64,000 nt of DNA, from positions 248,001 through 312,000 of the forward strand of contig NZ_JBITDV010000001.1 of NCBI RefSeq assembly GCF_044454545.1, given 5' to 3'. The notes below the pieces were generated by a model that was not told where the DNA came from, made no database searches, and worked only from the letters and a program-made list of their open reading frames with translations. The translations under genes and the position numbers were made by a program. The DNA comes from Cryptosporangium sp044454545. Its GTDB lineage: Bacteria > Actinomycetota > Actinomycetes > Mycobacteriales > Cryptosporangiaceae. This document shows positions 49,250 through 57,128 of this stretch, piece by piece (within the stretch, counting starts at the first letter, position 1; each line of letters starts with the position of its first letter).

Positions 49250-52200
49250 GGGGCCAGCATCCGCTCCGGTTCGTCGAGCGCCGTACCGGCCCGCCAGTAC
49301 CGGTCGAAGCCGGTGTCGCCCAGCACCGCCCGGCAGCCTTCCCGGGCCACCGCCGCGTCCGGTGACGCCCCCTCCGCCGTCACGCCCTCCGGCGTCGCCC
49401 CGGGGTGCCGGGCGCCCGGGTGCCGGAGTGCCCAGGCGGCCCCGAGGGCCCGTGCGCCGCGACGTGCCTGCACCCGGGCGTCCCCCGAGGGGCTGGTGGC
49501 GCACCAGGCCGCGAACCGTTCCAGCACGTCGGCGCGGAGCGGCGCGTCACCGGTGAGCCCGGCGCGCCCGAGCGCCTCCGCGTGCCGCCCGGCGGCGGCG
49601 GCCGACCCGCGCTCGGCTTCGACCCGCCCCAGGCACGACAGCAGCTGGGCCGAGAAGCGGGTCGACGCCGGTGCCCCGCCGGGGACGGCCTCCAGCACCT
49701 TCAGTGCCGTGTACAGCTCGGCCGCGGCCAGGTCGAGGTCACCGGCGTGGCGGGCGACCTCGCCGCGGGCGTGCCGGATCCGCGCGGCCAGCAACGGGTC
49801 GCCGCTCTGCTCGACGAGCGCCTCCGCGCGATCCAGCGCCCCGGCTGCCCGCGCCTGCTCGCCGAGCCGCCCGGCGAGCGTCGCGATCTGCACCAGCAGT
49901 TCCGGCACCTCGGAGAGCCCGTCGAGTTCCTCGGCCATCCGCTCGGCCTCGAGCAGCGCCTGCAGGGCGGCCCGCGGGTCGCGGACCGTGGTGGCCATCG
50001 CGACGCTCGACAGCGACAGCAGCATTCCCCAGCGCTCGCCGATCGTGGCGAACCCGTCGCGGGCGGCCGCGAACGCCGCGGTGGCACCGGCGGTGTCTCC
50101 GGCGTCCCAGGCCGCGTGCCCGGCCAGTAACGCGCTCGCGGCCCGGCACCACGGATCCGCGTGGCCGGCGAACCGCTCCGCCGCGACCAGCATCCGCGCC
50201 TTCCGGCGGCCCTCGTCCAGCTGCTCACCGGTACCGGCCAGCCAGGCCGCCGCGAACACGCCCACCGGGTGCCGCAACTCCTGCAGGCCCTCGAGGAGCG
50301 ACGGCGAGAGCGCCCAGGGCGTCTCCAGCGGACGCCGGGCGGTGGCCGCCGCACTGAGGACGCAGAGCCCGATCGTGTCGTCGAGCGTGTGACCGTCCCA
50401 GCCGGCCAGGGCCTGCTCGGCCCACGCACCGGCGGCGCGACGCTGGCCGGTGAGCCACCAGAACCAGGTCCGGGCCGCGACCAGCCGGCGTGCGGCCCGC
50501 AGTTCGCCGGCAGCCAGGGCGCGGGTGCCGGCGGCGTCGAGGTCGGCGTGCCAGGCCTGGAAACGGGCGATCGCGACCAGCTGCCCGGCCGTACGGAGCT
50601 GCGGTTCGGTGCGTTCGGCCACGTCGAGCACGTACGCGGTGTGGGCGGCGGCGAGCAGGTCACGTTCCCCGGCCTCGTCGAGGCGCTCGGCCGCGTACTC
50701 GCGGACGGTCTCCAGCAGGCGGTAGCGACGCCCGTCCGGGCCGTCGACCGGCACCAGCAGCGACCGGTCGACGAGGTCGCCGACGAGGTCGAGCAGCTCG
50801 TCACCGGGCAGGCCCGCCCCGCACACCGCGTCGACACCCTCCAGCGACGGTGCTCCGGCGAAGATCGCGAGCCGGCGCAGGAGCACGCGCTCGGGGCTGC
50901 TGAGCAGCTCCCAGCTGCCGTCGAGCACCGCACGCAGCGTGCGGTGGCGCGGCACGCCGCCCCGGGAGCCCCGGCCCAGCAGCGCGAGCCGGTCGTCGAG
51001 GCGGGACGCGACCTCGCGCAGGCTCAGCGACCGCAGCCGCGCGGCCGCGAGTTCGATGGCCAGCGGCAGCCCGTCGAGCGCCCGGCAGATCCGCACGACG
51101 TGGGCGGCGGTGTCGTCGGTGAGGACGAACCCGGGCCGGACCGCGGCCGCCCGCTCGGCGAACAGCCGCACGGCGGCCGAGCCCGCGGTGTCGACCGGCA
51201 GTGGCCCCACCGGGCCCAGCGCCTCGCCGACCACGCCCAGGGGCTCGCGGCTGGTGACCAGGGCCCGCACGCCGGGCGCCGCGGCCAGCACCGCGGTGAC
51301 GACACCGGCGACCGCGTCGGCGACGTGTTCGGCGTTGTCGAGCACCAGCAGCAACCGGCGTCCGCCGAGCAGTTCGCCGAGCCGGGCCACCGGATCCGCG
51401 TCCGGCTCGGTCACCGGACCCGGCCAGCTGAGCTCGGGACGGCTGAGCTGGGGACGGGCCAGCACGGCGAGGGCCGCCTCCGCGACCGCCCCGGCCGGTG
51501 CCCGGGGCGGGAGCCCGGCCAGCTCGATCAGCCAGACCCCGTCGGGAGCGGGGTCGGCGGCGCCCGCCTCGAGGGCCAGCCGGGTCTTCCCGGCCCCGCC
51601 GGGCCCGGTGAGCGTCACCAGCCGCTCGCTCGCGAGCAGCGAGGCGAGGCGTTCCAGCTCGTGCTCGCGCCCCACCAGGCTGGTCAGCGCGGCCGGCAGT
51701 GCCCCCCGCCGCACCGGTGCGGGCCTGCGGTCGCCGGCCCGGCCCGCGACGTCCGGCCGGGCGGGCCCGTCGTCCTGCAGCGCGGCCAGGTGCGCCGCCC
51801 GCAGCTCGGCGCCGGGGTCGACGCCCAGTTCGTCGGCGAGCGTGCGGCGCACGGCATCGTAGCGGCGCAGCGCCTCGGCCCGGCGGCCGTCGGCGGTCAG
51901 GGCCCGCACCAGGCGGGCGGCCAGTCCCTCGGCCAGCGGATCGGCCGCGCACGCCGCGGTCAGCTCGTCGACCAGCCCGGTGGCGTCGGCACCGCGGGTC
52001 AGGTCGGCGTCGACGCGGGCCTCCAGCGTCGCCCGGCGCAGCGCCTCGGCGCGCTCGGCCGCGACCGGGGCGAACGGTGCCCCGACCGCGTCGGCCAGTG
52101 CCGGGCCGTGCCAGAGGGCCAGGGCTTCGCGCAGCAGCCGCGCCGCGGCGTCCGCGTCACCGGAGCGCAGCGCCGCGGTGCCTGCGGCCGCCAGCCGCGC

Positions 52201-52518
52201 GCACTCGTGCAGGTCGACGTGGCCGGGGGAGAGGTCGAGCCGGTAGCCGGCCGGATGCGAACGGATCGTGTCGCGGCCGGGCGGCCCGGCGCGGTCGAGG
52301 TCGCGTCGCAGACGCGACACCGCCGACTGCAGCGCGTTCGCCGGTGACGACGGCGCCCGGGCGCCCCACAGGTCGTCGATCAGCCGGTCGACCGTCACCA
52401 GCCGGCCGGGGTCGAGCGCCAGCCGGCAGAGCAGCGCCCGCTGGCGCACGCCGGTCACCGGCACCGGCCGGTCGGACGCGTCCCGGAGCTCCAGAGGGCC
52501 GAGCAGCCGGATACGCAT
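49246..52518 (-). CDS. SARP-type BTAD regulator with AAA/TPR region
   Basis: The 1,090-residue protein is an AfsR/SARP-like regulator. It has an OmpR-type DNA-binding domain (LDPGRLVTVDRLIDDLWG), a bacterial transcriptional activator domain (GVDPGAELRAAHLAALQ), and an NB-ARC-like ATPase with LTGPGGAGKTRLALEAG and LVLDNAEHV. A long TPR-rich helical C-terminus follows. AfsR-like proteins activate secondary metabolism or development genes after ATP binding. No obvious biosynthesis cluster is adjacent here. It is divergent from the ankyrin gene and overlaps the pentapeptide gene by 4 bases. Confidence 0.9.
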   Translation of the reverse strand: MRIRLLGPLELRDASDRPVPVTGVRQRALLCRLALDPGRLVTVDRLIDDLWGARAPSSPANALQSAVSRLRRDLDRAGPPGRDTIRSHPAGYRLDLSPGHVDLHECARLAAAGTAALRSGDADAAARLLREALALWHGPALADAVGAPFAPVAAERAEALRRATLEARVDADLTRGADATGLVDELTAACAADPLAEGLAARLVRALTADGRRAEALRRYDAVRRTLADELGVDPGAELRAAHLAALQDDGPARPDVAGRAGDRRPAPVRRGALPAALTSLVGREHELERLASLLASERLVTLTGPGGAGKTRLALEAGAADPAPDGVWLIELAGLPPRAPAGAVAEAALAVLARPQLSRPELSWPGPVTEPDADPVARLGELLGGRRLLLVLDNAEHVADAVAGVVTAVLAAAPGVRALVTSREPLGVVGEALGPVGPLPVDTAGSAAVRLFAERAAAVRPGFVLTDDTAAHVVRICRALDGLPLAIELAAARLRSLSLREVASRLDDRLALLGRGSRGGVPRHRTLRAVLDGSWELLSSPERVLLRRLAIFAGAPSLEGVDAVCGAGLPGDELLDLVGDLVDRSLLVPVDGPDGRRYRLLETVREYAAERLDEAGERDLLAAAHTAYVLDVAERTEPQLRTAGQLVAIARFQAWHADLDAAGTRALAAGELRAARRLVAARTWFWWLTGQRRAAGAWAEQALAGWDGHTLDDTIGLCVLSAAATARRPLETPWALSPSLLEGLQELRHPVGVFAAAWLAGTGEQLDEGRRKARMLVAAERFAGHADPWCRAASALLAGHAAWDAGDTAGATAAFAAARDGFATIGERWGMLLSLSSVAMATTVRDPRAALQALLEAERMAEELDGLSEVPELLVQIATLAGRLGEQARAAGALDRAEALVEQSGDPLLAARIRHARGEVARHAGDLDLAAAELYTALKVLEAVPGGAPASTRFSAQLLSCLGRVEAERGSAAAAGRHAEALGRAGLTGDAPLRADVLERFAAWCATSPSGDARVQARRGARALGAAWALRHPGARHPGATPEGVTAEGASPDAAVAREGCRAVLGDTGFDRYWRAGTALDEPERMLAP

Positions 52519-52560
52519 GGGTCCATTCTGGCGCTCCGCCCCGACAACTCCTACTCAAAA

Positions 52561-52575
52561 TAACAAGCCCATACG
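52561..52575 (+). repeat. short intergenic repeat, copy 2
   Basis: TAACAAGCCCATACG, exact match to copy 3. It lies in the divergent gap between the SARP gene (start 52518) and the ankyrin gene (start 52652), where it could affect either promoter. All three copies are in the same orientation relative to the plus strand. Confidence 0.7.
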
Positions 52576-52651
52576 CCCGAAAACACCCCACCCACCGATC
52601 AAACCCTCACCAGAGGGGAGGGGGCCGCCGCGCAGGGTTAGGGTTACCGCC

Positions 52652-53050
52652 GTGGCCGACGAACTGGACGAGGAAACGCTGGCCTTCGCGCACCGGATGT
52701 TCGACGCGGCCCGCGAAGGCCAGTCCGACGTGCTGGCCCGCAACATCGACGCGGGCCTGCCGGTGGACCTCACCAACGACAAGGGCGATTCGCTGTTGCT
52801 CCTGGCGGCCTACTACGACCATCCGGCGACCGTGTCGGCGCTGCTGTCGCGGGGTGCCGACGCGAACCGCGTCAACGACAAGGGCCAGACGCCCCTGGCC
52901 GCCGCGGTGTTCCGCCGCTCGGAGACCAGTGTCCGGGCACTGCTCGGTGCGGGTGCCGATCCGCTCGCGGGCGGGCCGTCCGCGCTCGACACCGCGCGCT
53001 TCTTCGGGATCCCGGAAATGCTGGAGATCCTGGAAGACCCGCAGGCGTAG
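52652..53050 (+). CDS. small ankyrin-repeat protein
   Basis: The 132-residue protein has two or three ankyrin repeats: VDLTNDKGDSLLLLAAYYDHPATVSALL, then RVNDKGQTPLAAAVFRRSETSVRALL and a third shorter one. An N-terminal helix (LDEETLAFAHRMFDAAREGQ) caps it. Such small actinobacterial proteins probably mediate protein contacts. GTG 52652 follows AGGG. A repeat copy begins right after its stop. Confidence 0.85.
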   Translation: MADELDEETLAFAHRMFDAAREGQSDVLARNIDAGLPVDLTNDKGDSLLLLAAYYDHPATVSALLSRGADANRVNDKGQTPLAAAVFRRSETSVRALLGAGADPLAGGPSALDTARFFGIPEMLEILEDPQA

Positions 53051-53065
53051 TAACAAGCCCATACG
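53051..53065 (+). repeat. short intergenic repeat, copy 3
   Basis: TAACAAGCCCATACG immediately follows the TAG stop of the ankyrin gene and precedes mdh by 115 bases. It is identical to copy 2. Confidence 0.7.
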
Positions 53066-53179
53066 TCAGAGCGCGACCTCCGGAAAGCCAAACGCGTCAC
53101 ACCGGCGGGACCGGTCCGCCTCGCTCCCGGGGAGCGGGGGTAGCGTCCCCGTAACAGGAATCGAGACGTGGGAGGCGCA

Positions 53180-54166
53180 ATGGCGCAGGGACCAGTGACG
53201 GTCACGGTCACCGGTGCGGCGGGACAGATCGGCTACGCGCTGTTGTTCCGGATCGCGTCCGGGCATCTGCTGGGGCCCGACGTTCCGGTCAAGCTGCGGT
53301 TGCTGGAGATCACTCCGGCGCTGAAGGCGGCCGAGGGCACCGCGATGGAGCTGGCGGACTGCGCGTTCCCGCTGCTGCACGGCGTCGACATCTCGGATGA
53401 TCCGCGGGTGGCGTTCGACGGGGTGAACGTGGCGCTGCTGGTGGGTGCCCGTCCCCGCACGAAGGGCATGGAGCGCGGTGACCTCCTGGAGGCCAACGGC
53501 GGGATCTTCAAGCCGCAGGGCGAGGCGATCAACGCGGTCGCGGCGGATGACGTGAAGGTGCTGGTGGTCGGTAACCCGGCGAACACCAATGCGTTGATCG
53601 CGCAGGCGCATGCGCCGGACGTGCCGGCGGAGCGGTTCACCGCGATGACCCGGCTGGACCACAATCGGGCGATCTCGCAGCTGGCGAGCAAGCTGGACGT
53701 GCCGGTGACCGCGATCAGGAAGCTGACGATCTGGGGTAACCACTCGGCGACCCAGTACCCGGACCTGTTCCACACCGAGGTCAACGGGAAGATCGCGGCG
53801 GAGCAGGTGGACGAGGGCTGGCTGAAGGACACGTTCATCCCGACGGTGGCCAAGCGTGGTGCGGCGATCATCGAGGCGCGGGGTGCGTCGTCGGCGGCGT
53901 CGGCGGCGAATGCGGCGATCGATCACGTGCACACGTGGGTGAACGGGACGGCGGAGGGTGACTGGACGTCGGCGGCGATTCCGTCGGACGGTTCGTACGG
54001 TGTGCCGGAGGGTTTGATTTCGTCGTTCCCGGTGACGGCGAAGGACGGGAAGTTCTCGATCGTGCAGGGGCTGGAGATCGATGAGTTCTCGCGGGCGCGG
54101 ATCGATGCGTCGGTGGCGGAGCTGGGCGAGGAGCGGGACGCGGTGCGGGGTCTCGGTCTGATCTAG
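53180..54166 (+). CDS. mdh: malate dehydrogenase
   Basis: 328-residue TCA-cycle enzyme converting malate and oxaloacetate with NAD(H). Motifs: VTGAAGQIGYALLFRIASG (NAD Gly loop), RPRTKGMERGDLLEANGGIF (substrate Arg pair), VVGNPANTNALIA, TRLDHNRA (catalytic Asp region) and TIWGNHSATQYPD (catalytic His). The start at ATG 53180 has GGGAGG five bases before it. Terminator at 54181-54212. Confidence 0.97.
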   Translation: MAQGPVTVTVTGAAGQIGYALLFRIASGHLLGPDVPVKLRLLEITPALKAAEGTAMELADCAFPLLHGVDISDDPRVAFDGVNVALLVGARPRTKGMERGDLLEANGGIFKPQGEAINAVAADDVKVLVVGNPANTNALIAQAHAPDVPAERFTAMTRLDHNRAISQLASKLDVPVTAIRKLTIWGNHSATQYPDLFHTEVNGKIAAEQVDEGWLKDTFIPTVAKRGAAIIEARGASSAASAANAAIDHVHTWVNGTAEGDWTSAAIPSDGSYGVPEGLISSFPVTAKDGKFSIVQGLEIDEFSRARIDASVAELGEERDAVRGLGLI

Positions 54167-54180
54167 CCGGGGGTTGACGG

Positions 54181-54212
54181 CGAAGGGGGCGGCCTGCGGG
54201 CCGCCCCCTTCG
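54181..54212. terminator. bidirectional terminator
   Basis: CGAAGGGGGCGGCC (54181-54194) and GGCCGCCCCCTTCG (54199-54212) pair perfectly around TGCG. It lies between mdh and the converging HD-GYP-like regulator, ending both. Confidence 0.88.
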
Positions 54213-54218
54213 GCGTGT

Positions 54219-55379
54219 TCAGTCGGTGTCGGTTTCGCCGTCGGTTTCGGTGACGCGGACGGGTTCGCGGATGCCGACGGTGTCGGCGAATTTGGTGAGG
54301 CGGATGCGGAGGGCTTCGGTGACGGGGTCTCCGCGGCGGACGAGGGTGGCGCCGGTGAGGGTGCAGACGTCGTCGAGGAACGTCATGCCGATGCGGAGGT
54401 CGCGGATGGCGATGGTGGAGGTGTCTTCGTCGGTGGGTGTGCGGGCGGCGGCGAGTGCGGCGTGGTGGACGGCGGTGAGGACGTCGGGGCGGTGGCGGCA
54501 GGTGCCGGTGAGGCGTCGGGCGGTGGTGTCGGGGGTTTCGGTGGTGTTTTTCCGGGCGGTGGTGAATTTGGTGGCGACGGCGAGGACGTCGATGCAGCGG
54601 CTTTCCTGGTCGTCGTCGCCGGGTTGGCCGCCGTCGGTGTTCTGGAGTGCGATCCAGCGGGCGACGCGTTCGAGCCGGGGGATGCGGGCGAGGAGGTCGT
54701 GGGCGGCTTGGGGGTGGGTGGCGTAGGCGGCGCGTTCGGCGTCGGTGGCGTCGGGGGTGTTTTCGACGCGGTCGACGAGGGTGGGTGGGAGGGCGACGAG
54801 GCCGATTTGGCTGAGTTTGGCGGCGGTGCGGAGTTCCCAGAGGTGGTCGAGGAGGAGGGTTTTGGCGGCGGTGTCGACGAGTTTGCTGGTGTGGCGGGCG
54901 CGGCTGTAGGCGTCGGGGTTGCCGAGTGAGAGGAGTTGGGTGAGGACGTCGACGGCTCCGGCGAGGGTGTGGTGGAGGAGTTCGCGTTCGGTGTGCAGGA
55001 GTTGGTATTGGCGGAGGGCGTCGTCGATGGCGGTGCGCAGGGCGTGGGGGCTGCAGGGTTTGCCGATGAATCGGAAGAGGTTGCTGTGGTTGACGGCGGC
55101 GATGGTGGAGGGGAGGTCGGCTTGGCCGGAGAGGATCATGAGGACGGCGTCGGGGGTGATTTCGTGGGCTTTGGCGAGGAATTGGGCGCCGTTCATGTGG
55201 GGCATCATCATGTCGGAGATGACGACGGCGAACGGGTCGGTGGCGTGGCGGTTGTGGTCGAGGATGGTGAGGGCTTCGTCGCCGGAGAGGGCGACTTGGA
55301 GGGTGTAGTGCTGGGCGAGGTTGCGTCGGACGCCGTCGAGGACTCGGGGTTCGTCGTCGACCATGAGGATGCGCGGCAT
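54219..55379 (-). CDS. receiver-HD-GYP-like response regulator with degenerate HD site (paralogue)
   Basis: 386 residues, the same length as its paralogue at 47247. Receiver: ILMVDDEPRVLDGVRRNL, VISDMMMPHMNGAQFLAKA, FIGKPCSPHAL. HD-like region: KLSQIGLVALPPTLVDR replaces LHDIGK, so HD is SQ again. No GYP motif. C-terminal domain IGMTFLDDVCTLTGATLVRRGD. It is divergent from the histidine kinase gene (57 bases between starts) in an AT-rich gap. ATG 55379 follows AGGTGAGCCC. Loss of the catalytic pair in both copies suggests a conserved non-catalytic role. Confidence 0.89.
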   Translation of the reverse strand: MPRILMVDDEPRVLDGVRRNLAQHYTLQVALSGDEALTILDHNRHATDPFAVVISDMMMPHMNGAQFLAKAHEITPDAVLMILSGQADLPSTIAAVNHSNLFRFIGKPCSPHALRTAIDDALRQYQLLHTERELLHHTLAGAVDVLTQLLSLGNPDAYSRARHTSKLVDTAAKTLLLDHLWELRTAAKLSQIGLVALPPTLVDRVENTPDATDAERAAYATHPQAAHDLLARIPRLERVARWIALQNTDGGQPGDDDQESRCIDVLAVATKFTTARKNTTETPDTTARRLTGTCRHRPDVLTAVHHAALAAARTPTDEDTSTIAIRDLRIGMTFLDDVCTLTGATLVRRGDPVTEALRIRLTKFADTVGIREPVRVTETDGETDTD

Positions 55380-55436
55380 GGGCTCACCTGACCTGACTTA
55401 TACCTTTTACGGAGTTTTCGCCGTATCTTATCGGTT
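55380..55436. promoter_or_regulatory. AT-rich divergent promoter region of the histidine kinase module
   Basis: The 57-base gap holds CTTATACCTTTTACGG and GTATCTTATCGG, far more AT-rich than the surroundings. The paralogous gap at 47168-47246 also has a TAAGATA motif (TATCTTA on the minus strand), so both modules share an AT-rich TATCTTA core. It serves two promoters in opposite directions. Confidence 0.55.
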
Positions 55437-57128
55437 ATGACCGGTCCTTCCTCGGAGATGACGCGGAGGCTGGCCCAGGGGGCCCTGCTCACGCCGCTGG
55501 GCCTGGCGATGACCGACGCGACCAGGCAGATCATCTGGATCAACCCCGCGTTCAGTTCGTGTACCGGCTTCAGCGAGGCCGAGGCGCTCGGCGCCGATCC
55601 GCTGGTGCTGCTCGCCCGCGGGCCGGTGGCGGACGCGGGCACGCTGGCCGGCTGCGAGGCCGGTCTGGAGCCGGGCGGGTACGTGGCCGCCGAGTTCGAG
55701 ACGGTCACGAAGGACGGCCGGCCGTACTGCGTCGCGTTCTCGCTGTCGACGTTCGAGGACGGCGCCGGGCGGTACTCGGTCGTGTCGCTGGAGGACGTGA
55801 CCGAGCGGCGTCAGATCGCGGCGGAGGCGCAGCGGACCGCGGCGCGGGCGGAAGCGGTCGCGCGCGAGTTGTGGGGGGAACGGGAGTTGCTGGCCGGTGT
55901 GCTGGCCACGATCCCCCACGTGGTGTTCTGGAAGGATCTGTCGCACCGGTACCTGGGGGGGAACCGGGCGTACGCGCGGTTGCGCGGGGTGGGCGACGAG
56001 GGTCTGCTGGTGGGCCTGCGGGAGACCGACCTGGACGGCGACGACGGGCTGGGCCCGGTGATCGCGGATCTGGAGCAGCAGGTGCTCGAGAGCGGGTCGG
56101 CGGTGACGGACCGGTCGGTGGCGGTGAAGGACGCCGACGGGCAGCCGCGGACGCTTCTGCTGAGCGTGTTGCCGCGGCACACCGAGGGTTCCGGGGCGGC
56201 CGGGGTGATCGGCGTCGGTGCCGATGTCACCCGGATCACGGCGCTGGAGCGGCAGCTGGCCCAGGCGACGCGGCTGGAGTCGATCGGTCAGCTCGCGGCG
56301 GGTCTGGCGCACGAGATCAACACGCCGGTGCAGTACGTGTCGGACAACGCGATGTTCCTCGCGGATTCGTTCACCGACGTGCTGGAGGCGTTGCGGTCGA
56401 TCGCGAACGTGGCGCGGGGCGCGGAGCAGGATCCGCGGGCCGGTGGTCAGGCGACGGTGGAGGATCTGCGGGCCCGGTTGCGTCTGCTGGTCGACGGCCT
56501 CGACCTGGATTTTCTCGGTACGGAGATTCCGAGCGCGCTGGAGCAGACGCTGGAGGGCATCGGGCGGGTCGCGGAGATCGTCCGGGCGATGAAGGAGTTC
56601 TCGCATCCGGGGCAGGGGCGGGTGGAGACGGATCTGAACCGGGCCGTGGAGTCGACGGTGCAGGTGTCGCGCAACGAGTGGAAGTACGTCGCGGAGATGG
56701 ATCTGGATCTCGACGCGGATCTGGGGCTGGTGCCGTGTTACGAGGGCGAGCTCAAGCAGGTGGTGCTGAACCTGGTGGTCAATGCGGCGCACGCGATCGA
56801 GGAGCGGCAGCGGGCGACCGGGGCGCGTGCGCAGGGCCGGATCGGGATCGCGACCCGGCGGCGGGGCGACACGGTGACGATCAGCGTGTCCGACACCGGT
56901 ACCGGGATGGACGAGGCCACGAAGATCCGCATTTTCGATCCGTTCTTCACGACCAAGGAGGTCGGGAAGGGCACCGGGCAGGGCTTGGCGATGGCCCACA
57001 ACTGTGTGGTGGGCAAACATGGCGGGTCGATCGACGTGGAGTCGGAGATCGGGGTGGGGACGACGTTCCGGCTGAATCTGCCGGCGATGGTGGAGGCGCC
57101 GGAGCTGGAAGCCGTGCTGGGCTGGTGA
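55437..57128 (+). CDS. PAS sensor histidine kinase
   Basis: 563-residue soluble kinase. Two PAS domains: the first has IIWINPAFSSCTGFSEAEALGADP, the second VVFWKDLSHRYLGGNRAYARLRG. A transmitter follows: H-box GLAHEINTPVQYVSDNAMF (His near residue 292), N-box LNLVVNAAHAIEE, G1 DTGTGM, F FDPFFTTKEVG, G2 GTGQGLAMA. It has no membrane span, so it senses an intracellular signal, perhaps redox or a small ligand. Its stop overlaps the downstream receiver-HDOD gene by 4 bases. It is the most likely phospho-donor to that regulator and maybe to the 54219 protein. Confidence 0.93.
   Translation: MTGPSSEMTRRLAQGALLTPLGLAMTDATRQIIWINPAFSSCTGFSEAEALGADPLVLLARGPVADAGTLAGCEAGLEPGGYVAAEFETVTKDGRPYCVAFSLSTFEDGAGRYSVVSLEDVTERRQIAAEAQRTAARAEAVARELWGERELLAGVLATIPHVVFWKDLSHRYLGGNRAYARLRGVGDEGLLVGLRETDLDGDDGLGPVIADLEQQVLESGSAVTDRSVAVKDADGQPRTLLLSVLPRHTEGSGAAGVIGVGADVTRITALERQLAQATRLESIGQLAAGLAHEINTPVQYVSDNAMFLADSFTDVLEALRSIANVARGAEQDPRAGGQATVEDLRARLRLLVDGLDLDFLGTEIPSALEQTLEGIGRVAEIVRAMKEFSHPGQGRVETDLNRAVESTVQVSRNEWKYVAEMDLDLDADLGLVPCYEGELKQVVLNLVVNAAHAIEERQRATGARAQGRIGIATRRRGDTVTISVSDTGTGMDEATKIRIFDPFFTTKEVGKGTGQGLAMAHNCVVGKHGGSIDVESEIGVGTTFRLNLPAMVEAPELEAVLGW

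Noticed and set aside
54174..54929. A Gly/Val/Glu-rich 251-residue plus-strand frame.
   Set aside because: It runs opposite the HD-GYP-like regulator and is low-complexity; the minus-strand protein has a full receiver.
55428..57020. A 530-residue minus-strand frame over the histidine kinase.
   Set aside because: No motifs; Arg/His/Gln-rich; the plus-strand kinase has all transmitter boxes.
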